64,000 bases of DNA from assembly GCA_963383645.1 (NCBI GenBank), contig OY726560.1, positions 70,430,399 to 70,494,398 of the forward strand, given 5' to 3'. A model generated the notes under the pieces. The model made no database searches, was not told the DNA's origin, and saw nothing but the letters and a program-made list of their open reading frames with translations. The position numbers and the translations under genes were made by a program. Shown here piece by piece: positions 55,111-64,000 of this stretch; positions within the stretch are counted from its first letter, which is position 1, and the number at the start of each line of letters is the position of its first letter. This stretch comes from Muscardinus avellanarius. Lineage: Eukaryota > Chordata > Mammalia > Rodentia > Gliridae.

Positions 55111-55936
55111 GAGGCGGGGACGTGGGGAAACTGAGGCTGCGTGCCCGCGGGAGAGAAGAACAGGACCTCGGCAAACTGGAGAGGGAAAAGGGGAGAGTCC
55201 TGCGGGCGGAAGGCGAGGGAAGAGGCTGAACAAGGGAAAGAGAAAGCGCTGTCCCTAGGTTCCAGCCACAGTGTAGGACTGAGTGAGCCCTTAAAACAGG
55301 GAAGTCCACTCATTCAGGGCAGAGGCATAATCTCATTCTCTGCAGGCAGGGGAAGCGTCTCACACGGGTCCACGCGCGAGAAGTTATTGGGAATGGTATT
55401 CACAGGGGCTTCCACAGGGAAAGGAAGTTACGCCTTTGCAACCTCAACCGCAGGTCTTCTACCTCCCTTTAAAAACTGGACACTGGATTCCCAGTAAGAA
55501 TCCTCACTCCAGGCTTAAGCTAATGTTAATCATTCCCTCAAACAGCTCTCAGGCAATTTGGGAGAGAGCAGATTCATTACATCCAAACCGGATTTGGTAC
55601 TTTAAAAAAATGTAGAAGGCCATTGTTTTGAACAAAACTCTTGCAGTAGGCCCCAACAGACTAGACTAACTGTAGTCAGCAACACTAAAGTTCCATGCCA
55701 CCAAACGCAAAGTAAGTTTTACTCAAACGGAAAAATGAGAGTCAGCTTTCCCAAACAGGCCAATCGTCCTGACAGTAAAGTTCCTTCTGATTTAATCCCT
55801 ACATCTTTTAATCATTACAAAAAGCAACCCGAAGTAATCTGCTGTTAACCTATCAATTAAGCGTTTTTCTCTTGATCTGTTTTCCTGTCCCCGCTTTACA
55901 AGGAAAGCAACTTTCTAAAAGGCCACTCTGCTTTTT
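55111..55936. other. Upstream flank of the CpG island
   Basis: GC content falls away from the island. A 118-codon open frame at 55141-55497 on the plus strand has no recognisable composition or family and probably is not coding. No repeat seen. Confidence 0.5.
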
Positions 55937-56131
55937 CTTTTCTTTTTTTTTTTTTTTTTTTTTTGTGGTACTGGGGATTAAACCCTTCCACCTGCAGGCT
56001 ACACTCCCAGACCTGTTTTTTAATATTTTTTATTTGGAAACAGGCTCTCTTAAGCCAGAGAGGCTGGCTGGCTTCGAACCTGCGCTATCTTCCTGTCTCC
56101 ACCTCCCAAGCGCAGGGATTACCACCCCGGC
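55937..56131 (-). mobile_element. B1-dID SINE, type 2
   Basis: Long T-tail; ends accaccccggct with a short deletion in the head. Confidence 0.92.
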
Positions 56132-57177
56132 TGCTCTTTGTTCTTTGATTCTGCTTTCTTCAGCCCTTCTGTCTATAAGACCAGCCTCCTTTGCTCTGCT
56201 CACTGGAATGCACACTCCCATTACATGGAATTGAAGCACCACTCAATTCTAGAATAACAAAATGAAGCTAATTAAGACCTTTAAGTCGCAGTAATTTGGG
56301 GTTTTCTGACATCATGAATGTCCATAGTGTATTTAGAAAGTGTGTGACTGGGTGTGTGGATAAAGGAAAACTAGACTAACTGAAAGGCATTCTTTTAACT
56401 ATTAATGCATTGGGGATTGAAAAATGACTGGAATGAAGTCAATAACTGGCTTGACTGATAATAATTGAATTAAGAATGAAACCCAGGCCTTACTTAGTAA
56501 CAAACAGAATCGACATACACTAATCTCCAGTAAAATAAATTTGGAAAGTAATGTCAAGAGGCTAGCCTAGCTACATGGACTTAAGGGAAGCCAAAATATG
56601 AGGCCCTTAATTTGCATATCAGTAAGATGATGGGGGTCAGCCAGGTGACTTCTAACCTCTAAATGCCTTTCCACATGCTAGAATTTATCTTGCCAACCTC
56701 AAATGAAATTCAAGAAATGGCCTGTCAGGGATGTTCCGTTCAGGAGCTGTACAGAGAAAGCAGGAATGTTTAGCTTTCCTGAGGGATTTCTGGTATCACT
56801 TCATTCAAGTTCTACTTTCTGGCTTTCCTGTTTGTGATAATATAATGTCACTCTCGTCCCAGCTAAAGAACTTGACTTCTGTTTCTCAATCCTCATATTT
56901 GGTCACCAGGTCCTAGCTATCTCTTTTACAGTCTCTTCAATTACTCTTCCTATTTTCTCTGTTATCTCTATATAACGTACAGATTCAAAGAACTCATGAT
57001 CTTTGATCTGACCCTAACCTACTGTTTCTACCTAATCTCCAACTACTTTGCTGTGTATACATTAGACAGACTATTTCCTCACTGAACAGTATCCACACCC
57101 ACGGCTGACATTCCTGCCACTGTGAACATGTCCCACTGCTTCACAGCTCAGAATAACCTTTTCCCAGCTACCTGTCT
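56132..57177. other. Upstream region, nothing recognised
   Basis: No young SINE over 1 kb; no exon or named repeat seen. Confidence 0.4.
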
Positions 57178-57381
57178 TTTTTTTTTTTTAAGTCTGGGGA
57201 TGAAACCCAGGGGCTTTCGACCTCCAAGCTACACCCCCTGCCGTATTTTGCTATACTCCCCACCCTATTTTTTAGTCTTTATTTTGAAACGGTCTAACTA
57301 AGTTGTGGAGGGGCTCACTGCGATCCTCCAGTCTCAGCCTCCCGAATGCTGGGATTACAAGCGTGCGCCACCATGCCCAGC
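57178..57381 (-). mobile_element. B1-dID SINE, type 1
   Basis: tctggggatgaaacccagg to caccatgcccagct; the dID half has a small duplicated stretch (tatactccccaccctattt). Confidence 0.91.
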
Positions 57382-57493
57382 TGCTACTTATCTTGATACA
57401 AATGCTTAAGATATAATACTTAAGATCTGCAGCACTATACCTAACAAGAAGGACTGGCTCGTTATTGTTGGTGTTTTCTTTTATTTAGAATAT

Positions 57494-57699
57494 CTCCAGC
57501 CAGGGATAGTGGCGCACACTTGTAATCCCCACACTTGGGAGGCTGAGACAGGAGGATCACACAGGTTCAAAGCCAGCCTCAGCTACTTAGTGAGGCTCTC
57601 AGCAACTTAGTGAGACCCTGTTTCCAAATATATATATAAAAAAATTGGTCTGAGAATATAAACTGGACGTAGGAAAGCCCCTGGGTTCCACCCCCAGTA

Positions 57700-57735
<36 letters not shown>
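57494..57735 (+). mobile_element. B1-dID SINE, type 1, with (CA)n tail
   Basis: Tail is (CA)n at 57703-57735. Confidence 0.92.
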
Positions 57736-57738
<3 letters not shown>

Positions 57739-57837
57739 ATAGCTTCAAAACTACTGTAAACTCCTTACTAGATGTTCCCAAGCCCCAGATGACCCAAGCA
57801 GAAAAACCTACTTAAATATCTCAAGAATCCTGAATTA

Positions 57838-58021
57838 AGCTGTGCATGGTAGCATGCACCTGTAATCCCAGTACTTCCTGAAACAGGAAGATCTCAGGTT
57901 CAAGACCAGCCTCAATAATTTAGCAAGACCCTCAGCAACTTAGATCCTGTTTCAAAAGGCTTGGGATGTAACTTAGATGTAGACTGCCGTGGGTCCAATC
58001 CCCAGGATCCCCCCCTCAAAA
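57838..58021 (+). mobile_element. B1-dID SINE, old
   Basis: agctgtgcatggtagcatgc to caatccccaggatcc. Confidence 0.88.
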
Positions 58022-58497
58022 TTAAATATGACTTGTTTGTAGACAAAAATCTTTGCAATTCATGGGGAAAGTTATTTTTCACTCTGTCATCCATTTCCCA
58101 AACAAGTGATAAACTCTAGTAAATGCTTTAAACTATATCACTCAGTGTATGATTATTTTTAACTCTCCTTAATCTTTCTCTCCTTTGCTGTAACTAAAAC
58201 ACTGGTCTTTTTTTTATTTTTTAATGTAAATAGTATAGTGAGAGCTTCTCCTACTTTCAAAGAAATCCTTCAGAATAGGATAAACAAGAATCACGTAGCA
58301 CTTCTTGGAGTTGCACTAGAAAGGATTTCAATGTTCCAGAAATGAACCCTCAAATCACATTTACCCTATGTGGGGGAGTTCTACAGACTACTAAGATCTT
58401 TAGAGAGTAAATTTTCCTGAACTGCAACCTTGCCTGGATAGCACAAATAGAAAAAAAACCAAGTTTGCAGAATGACTACCAAGCAAGAGGGAAAACA
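58022..58497. other. Upstream region, nothing recognised
   Basis: AT-rich; no feature recognised. Confidence 0.4.
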
Positions 58498-58712
58498 AGC
58501 CTGGTGTGGTGGCGCACGCTTGTAATCCCAGCATTTGGGAGGCTGATACAGGAGGATGTTGGTTCGAGAACAGCCTCAGCTACTTAGTCAGGCCCTTTGC
58601 AACTCAGTGAGACCCTATTTCAAAATAAAGAATAAAAAATAGGACTGGGGTATAGCTCAGAGGTAGACTGCCCCTGGGTTTTATCCTCAGTACCTCATAA
58701 AAAAAAAAAAAG
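58498..58712 (+). mobile_element. B1-dID SINE, type 1
   Basis: agcctggtgtggtggcgca to cagtacctcat and an A-tail. Confidence 0.92.
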
Positions 58713-58771
58713 AGTGAAGACAGATTTGCAATCTATCAATGGCCCCTTGTGTTTTAAAAATGTCACTGGTA

Positions 58772-58952
58772 GCCGGGCGTGGTGGTGCACGCTTGTCATC
58801 CCCGCGCTTGGGAGGCGGAGACAGGAGGATCGCGCAGGTTCGAAGCCAGCCACGCGCGCTGGCTTAGGAAACCCTGTTTCAAAAATATAAAAATAAGTCT
58901 GGGAGTGTAGCTTGGAGGTAGAAGGGCTTCCAGGAACCCCAGTCCCACCAAA
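58772..58952 (+). mobile_element. B1-dID SINE, type 2
   Basis: Perfect TSD aaaaatgtcactggta at 58756-58771 and about 58953-58968. Confidence 0.94.
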
Positions 58953-59258
58953 AAAAATGTCACTGGTATGCTTCAAGGAGGACCCAGAGCTCTGAAGAGT
59001 GGCCCAAACAATTATAAATCACTACTCACTACAAACTTTCATAATGTTTTGGAGGTTTAAGAAGTATTAAACAGGCAGACTAAACAACAGTCATACTTCA
59101 TTTTATAGACCTGATGTACCAAAGGCTATTGGTTATAGACTGTTGGAACTTTTCTTTTCCTCTCTTCAAAATACAAGGTGACCATTAACAGTAGTGCTCT
59201 GGGGCTTCTAAATCTATCCAAGATGGAGTAATCAGACTGGCACTCCTACCTGAACCAA

Positions 59259-59289
59259 CAGAAAGAAAGAAGAAAGAAGAAAGAAGAAA

Positions 59290-59346
<57 letters not shown>

Positions 59347-59383
59347 GAAAAGAGAGAAACAAAAGAAAAGAAGGAAGGAAGGA
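59259..59383 (+). repeat. (GAAA)n/(GAA)n purine tract
   Basis: Over 120 bp of nearly pure purine on the plus strand, directly before a plus SINE. Confidence 0.96.
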
Positions 59384-59582
59384 AGCCGGGCCTGGTGGCA
59401 CACACTTGTAATCCCAGTACTTGGAAGGCTGAGACAGGAGGATAGCAGTTCACAGACAGCCTCAGCTATTTAAGGCCCTTGGTAACCTAGTGAGACTTTG
59501 TTTCAAAATAAAGAATAAAAAATAGGGCTGGGGATGTAGCTCTGAGATAGAATGCCCCTGGGATCTATCCCCAGTATCAAAT
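59384..59582 (+). mobile_element. B1-dID SINE, type 1
   Basis: agccgggcctggtggcaca to tatccccagtatc and a GAAA-rich tail. Confidence 0.92.
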
Positions 59583-59589
59583 TAAAGAA

Positions 59590-60470
59590 AGAAAAGAAAA
59601 AGAAAAAAGAGCGAGCACACCAGACAAAGTACATAAAACTACAGTTTTCAAGATGCTGGATATCAGGCAATAAAGGAAAGTGATCCCTCAGAGATGGAAA
59701 ATAAGCAAGGCTTACCCCAGCTTACTATATCCAGAGAGGTCACAAAGCATGGCACAGGGAGGAAGAAGGCAGGGGAGCTCAGGCAGACCTCCTAGATTGA
59801 GAAAATGGAACTATGAATCTAGGGGACATGAGGTTGCTAGAGTCCACAAGACAGAGTGTAAGAGAGATGTTAACTGCCCAGAGAACTCCAGAGATCTGCA
59901 GAGGGTCCTGCTGATCAGTGCATGCATGTGAGGAAACGTTAAAAGGTTCAGGACAGAAAAAAACACCTGAAAGTACTAGAAGGAACAATAGTGGGTACTC
60001 ACAGAGGCCCAGGAAGAGTGGCCGTTCCCACCAGGCTGACCAGAAAAACCTCCCAGTTCAATGAGGCAGGGTACTCAGAAGGGTCTTGCCTTAGTATGAG
60101 GGAATAATTAGCTCTATACTAAATGCTGTTTGGGTGCTGCCAATAAAAATCATAGAAGCAAGGTCCAAAAAGATCAAACTATTTCCAAGTAGTTCGACTC
60201 CTTCCCCATTAAAATTCAAGCGCCTTGTGAGAAAACAAAAATATCCAGCACCAACAGAGTAAAATTCACAGTATAATAATCTATAGTCAATATTTAGCAT
60301 CTGGCATTTGGTCTTATAAGACATGCAAAGAAACAGAAAAATACAGTCCATATTACAAAGAAAAATCAATTGTTCAAACTGAGCCAAAATGGACATAAAA
60401 GTTAGAGTCAGCATACTAGGTCATCAAAGCAGTTCTATTATGCTAATATACTAAAAATAGTTGGGGCAGG
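59590..60470 (+). mobile_element. Probable old L1/HAL1 5' part
   Basis: Purine-rich sequence leading into the ORF1-like remnant. No motif diagnostic by itself; assigned by position and style. Confidence 0.4.
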
Positions 60471-60605
60471 AAGCTATAACATTTCTAATCCAACATCTAG
60501 AAATGAAAAAAATCTAAGGTAAAAATCACACTGGATGAGATTAAGAGATGATTAGACATTGCAGAAGAAAAGATCAGTGAACTTGAAAACAGCAAAGAAA
60601 CTTTC

Positions 60606-60756
60606 TAAATGGAACCCAGGGGCATTCTACCTCCGAGCTACACCCCCAGCCCATTTTTTTTTCTTTTTTTTTTTGAAACAGGGTCTAACTAAGTTGTGGA
60701 GGGCCTCACTAAGTAGCTGAAGCTGGCCTCAAGTCTGTGATCCATCACACACAGCT
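60606..60756 (-). mobile_element. B1-dID SINE, shortened
   Basis: aatggaacccaggggcattc to atcacacacagct. Confidence 0.87.
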
Positions 60757-60896
60757 CTAAAATGAACTAAAGGAAGAAAAAGAAGAAAACAAATGAGTTG
60801 CGGGTAACTTTAAGCAGCTTAACTATTTATAATTGGAGTCCCTGAAAGAGAAGATAAAGTTGGTTTTGGGAGAGGGGGGTCAGAAAAGATATTTGA

Positions 60897-61060
60897 AGCT
60901 GGGTGTGGTGGCCCACGCCTGTAATCCCAGTACTTGGGAAGCTGAGACAGGAGGATCGCAGGTTTGAGACCAGCCTCAGCAACTTAGTGAGATTCTTAAC
61001 AATCTAGTGAGAGACCCTGTTCCAAAACAAAAAAGGGCTGGAGGTGTAGCTTGGAGTTAG
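60897..61060 (+). mobile_element. B1-dID SINE, 3'-truncated
   Basis: agctgggtgtggtggccca; the right half stops after gttagaatgt. Confidence 0.88.
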
Positions 61061-61484
61061 AATGTCTAATAAAAGACAGACACATGTAGACACACACAAA
61101 CACACATTTGAAGAAAAAATAACGGGCCACATTTTCCCTAATTTGATGGACACTAAACTCACAGACCCTACAAGTTCAATGAATTGAAATACTAAGAACA
61201 CGAAGAAAACGACACCATGGCACATAATAATGAAATTACTAAAGACCAATGATAAAGAGAAAAACTCAGTAGCAGCCTGAAAAGTACATGTTATATGTGA
61301 ACAAAGGTAGAGGTTTTAGCAGATTTCCCATCAGAAATATTTGCTGACAAGGAGACAATGAAATAACATCTTTAAAGTACTTTTTAGAAAGAAATCTAGA
61401 ATTCTATACCCAGAAAAATTATCTTCTAAAACTGAATGCAATATACAGATTTTATTTTTTTCAGACATTCAGAAGCTGAAAGAA

Positions 61485-61674
61485 AACCCGGGCTTGGTGG
61501 CAGACTCTTGTAATCCCAGTACTGGGGAGGGTGAGACAGAGGGTTACAGGTTCAAAGCCAGGCTCAGCAACTTAGTGAAAGACCCTGTTTCCAAATGAAA
61601 AATAAAATAGGTCTGGGGTGTAGCTCAGAGGTAGGAAATCCCTGGGTTCCATCCCTAAATTAAAAAAAAAAAAA
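61485..61674 (+). mobile_element. B1-dID SINE
   Basis: acccgggcttggtggcaga to ccatccctaaatt and an A-tail. Confidence 0.89.
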
Positions 61675-61686
61675 AAGCCAAAAGAA

Positions 61687-62120
61687 GAGCTGGGCATGAT
61701 GCTATGCATTTGTAATCCCAGTGCTTGAGAGGCGAAGACAGGAAGACCTCAGGTTTGCCAAAAGCCTCAGCTCCTTAGTGAGGCCCTCTGCAAGTTAGTG
61801 AGAACTTGTTTCAAAATAAAGAATAAAATAGCCGGGCGTGGTGGCGCACGCTTGAAATCCCTGCGCTTGGGAGGCAGAGACAGGAGGATCGCACAGGTTC
61901 GAAACCAGCCGTGCTGGCTTAAGAGACCCTGTTTCCAAATTTAAAAAGTATAAAAAGTAAGTCTGGGAGTGTAGCCCAGAGGTAGAAGGGTTTCCAGGAA
62001 CCCCAGTACCACCAAAAAAATAAAAAATTAAAAATAAAGAAAGAATAAAAAATAAGGCTGGGGGTGTAGCTCAGAGGTAGAATGCCCTTGGGTTCAATTT
62101 CCAGTGCTGAAAAAAAAAAG
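61687..62120 (+). mobile_element. B1-dID SINE, type 1, split
   Basis: Left part to 61829, right part from about 62036 (aaaaataaggctgggggtg). Confidence 0.9.
61830..62035 (+). mobile_element. B1-dID SINE, type 2, nested
   Basis: Inserted in the A-rich linker of the older SINE; aataaagaa repeated at both junctions. Confidence 0.93.
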
Positions 62121-62309
62121 TAAAAGAATTTATAACGAAGGACTCACACAAGAATGTTCAAGAAAATCCTTTAGACCAAAAAAAAAAAAATTCCATATTT
62201 CTAGGAATACAGAACTACACAAGAATGAAGAGGATAGGAATGGTAAATTTGGGATAAACATATACGTTGATTTTAAAAATAATTTAAATCCCCTTAAAAA
62301 TAACAACTT

Positions 62310-62510
62310 TTACAGTGATCCATGCCTGTGATCCCAGTACTTGGGAGGCTGAGATAGGAGGATTGCAGGCGTGAGGCCTGCAACTTAGTAAAACCTTCAA
62401 CAAGTTAGCAAGGTCCTGTTTCAAAACTTTTTTAAAAAGTGATTTTAAAGGGCTAGCGGTGTAGCTCAGATGTAGAATGCTCCTATGTTCAATCCCCAGT
62501 ACTAAAAACA
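62310..62510 (+). mobile_element. B1-dID SINE, old
   Basis: tgatccatgcctgtgatccc to caatccccagtac. Confidence 0.87.
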
Positions 62511-62675
62511 AAACAATACTTTAAAAAATAATTTATCTTGAATTGTGTAGCCCATGTATAAATAAAATGCATGACATTAATAGAATAAAATCTGGGTGAA
62601 GAGACATGCAAGAAAACATTACTATAAGAACTGTGGTATGATTCAATTGAAAAAAAGAAAAAGGAAATGTATTTT

Positions 62676-62893
62676 ATTTTATTTTATTTTATTTTATTTT
62701 ATTTTATTTGGTGGCACTGGGGTTCCTGGAAGTCCTTCTACCTTCGGGCTACACTCCCAGACCTATTTTATATATTTTTTTTATTTGGAAACAGGGTCTC
62801 TTAAGCCAGCAAGGCTGGCTCTGAACCAGCACAATCCTCCTGTCTCCGCCTCCTAAGCACGGGGATTACAAGCGTGCACCACCACACCCGGCT
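62676..62893 (-). mobile_element. B1-dID SINE, type 2
   Basis: Perfect TSD ggaaatgtatttt at 62663-62675 and 62894-62906; (ATTTT)n tail at 62671-62709. Confidence 0.94.
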
Positions 62894-62922
62894 GGAAATG
62901 TATTTTTGCTTTCATAACTTTT

Positions 62923-63117
62923 TTTTTTTTTTGGTGGTACTGGGGTTCCTGGAAGCCCTTCTACCTCCGGGCTACACTCCCAGACCTCTTTTTACATTTT
63001 ATATTTGGAAACAGGGTCTCCTAAGCCAGCGCGCGCGGCTGGCTTCGAACCTGCGCGATCCTCCTGTCTCTGCCTCCCAAGCGCGGGGATTACAAGCGTG
63101 CGCCACCACGCCCGGCT
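62923..63117 (-). mobile_element. B1-dID SINE, type 2
   Basis: Perfect TSD gctttcataactttt at 62908-62922 and 63118-63132. CpG-rich, near consensus, very young. Confidence 0.95.
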
Positions 63118-63164
63118 GCTTTCATAACTTTTAAGGCAGAAGTTGAACTGTACTAATATTTAAC

Positions 63165-63347
63165 TAAGGGATATTCTACCTCTGAGCTATACCCCCAGTC
63201 CTATTTTTTATTCTTTTTATTTTGAAACAGGGTATCACTGAATTGCAAAGGGCCTCACTAAGTAGCTGAGGCTGTCTGCAAACCACGATCCTCCTGTCTC
63301 AGCCTCCTAAATGCTGAGATTACAAGCATGTGCCACCGTACCCGGAT
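63165..63347 (-). mobile_element. B1-dID SINE, type 1, 3'-truncated
   Basis: Begins inside the dID half at gatattctacctctgagc. Confidence 0.88.
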
Positions 63348-63349
63348 TA

Positions 63350-63690
63350 TTTATTTATTTTTAATTTTATGTGTCTGGGGCGGGGATTACTGGGGATTGA
63401 ACAGGGGGATTCTACCTCTAAGTTATACACCCTCAGCCCTATTTTTTATTTCATATTTTGAAATACGATCTCACTAAATTGCAGATGACCTAACTAGCTG
63501 AAGTTGGCCTCAAACCTGTGATCCTCCTGTCTCAGCCTCCCCAGTACTGGGTATTCTTTATTTTGAAACAGTGTCTCAGTAAATTGGGGAGGGTATCACT
63601 AAATTGCTGAGGCTGGCCATGAACATGCAATTCTCTTGTCTCAGCCTTCCAGGTACTGGGATTACATGTATATGCTACCACACTTGGCTG
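63350..63690 (-). mobile_element. B1-dID SINE with a second left half
   Basis: 63350-63548 is a full minus SINE; 63549-63690 is another B1-like half joined at tattctttattttgaaaca. Confidence 0.85.
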
Positions 63691-63744
63691 AAATTTTAAT
63701 TTTAAAGACTTCTGATAATATAATCCTTTTAGTAGTGATTTCCC

Positions 63745-63935
63745 TGCAGCGCATGCCTATACTCCCAATATTTGGGAGGCTGAGATAGGAAGATCTTGGG
63801 TTCAAGACCAGCAACAGAGTGAGACTCTCGGTAATTTAGCAAGACCCTCTTTCAAAATAAAACATAAAAAGGGTTGATGGTGCATTTTGGAGATAGAATG
63901 CTCCTGGATTCAATACCTGGTACCAAAAAATATTT
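63745..63935 (+). mobile_element. B1-dID SINE, old
   Basis: cagcgcatgcctatactccc to caatacctggtacc. Confidence 0.86.
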
Positions 63936-64000
63936 TTAAATAAAAAACAGTGATTTCCTATAATTCCAATATAATTTCTATACAGAACATTGCATACTCG

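Larger units (their letters stand above)
60471..62300 (+). mobile_element. Old L1/HAL1 ORF1 remnant, split by SINEs
   Basis: Blocks aagatcagtgaacttgaaaa (coiled-coil end), gaaaagatatttgaag, ccctaatttgatggacacta, gcagatttcccatcagaaat and agaattctatacccagaaaa follow ORF1 order. Interrupted by SINEs at 60606, 60897, 61485 and 61687. Confidence 0.75.

Noticed and set aside
54414..55134. Long Ala/Arg/Gly/Pro-rich open frames on both strands of the CpG island
   Set aside because: Frames stay open because stops are rare in GC-rich DNA; the repeated 40-bp unit shifts frame and no family is recognisable.
55141..55497. 118-codon plus-strand frame beside the CpG island
   Set aside because: No known domain, no splice partner shown; possibly a divergent non-coding transcript at most.
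59262..59383. Purine tract as a possible triplex or recombination regulator
   Set aside because: Explained as an expanded (GAAA)n tract next to a SINE; nothing points to function.

Overview
This is 64 kb of mammalian nuclear DNA, very probably from a squirrel-family rodent. The lineage call rests on about 85 copies of a dimeric SINE: a 7SL/B1-like left half beginning gccgggcgtggtggcgca, fused to a tRNA-Ala/ID-like right half (gtgtagctcagaggtagaatg...ggttccatccccagtac). This is the B1-dID architecture known from squirrels and a few other rodent families. Nothing bacterial, viral or plasmid-like is present.

The only protein-coding gene I can support is SGK3 (PX-domain serum/glucocorticoid-regulated kinase 3, CISK), read on the minus strand. 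Exon 1 is a non-coding exon in a CpG island near 54.7-54.8 kb. The next five exons lie at 32994-33093, 18469-18552, 14072-14144, 7802-7877 and 1314-1401. Their splice phases fit together and they encode 133 residues: the N-terminus, the whole PX domain and the acidic linker. The kinase domain lies beyond the left edge. The usual first ATG of SGK3 is replaced by an in-frame TAA, so translation must begin at the second conserved Met.

Layout. 0-22 kb: introns with exons 3-6 and dense SINEs, with older L1, L2 and MIR remnants. 22.07-30.44 kb: a full-length but dead L1, plus strand and antisense to SGK3, with a 15-bp target-site duplication, four SINE insertions and an internal duplication. 31-34 kb: exon 2. 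34.3-37.06 kb: an odd composite L1 insertion. 37-54 kb: the long first intron, with SINEs, MIR, MER5A and L2. 54.5-55.1 kb: CpG-island promoter with five CCAAT/GC-box units repeated every 40 bp exactly. 55.1-64 kb: upstream flank with SINEs and an old L1 or HAL1 carrying ORF1-like sequence.

SINE types used below. Type 1 is about 200-220 bp, its middle reads 'cagctacttagtgagg', and its right half keeps a tRNA-like B box (ggttccatcccc). Type 2 is about 185-200 bp, its middle reads 'gctggcttaagagaccc', and its right half ends 'ttccaggaaccccagtacc'. In most nested pairs involving type 2 it is the inserted partner, so it looks younger. All boundaries were read by eye and should be taken as accurate to a few bases, except where a target-site duplication (TSD) is quoted.
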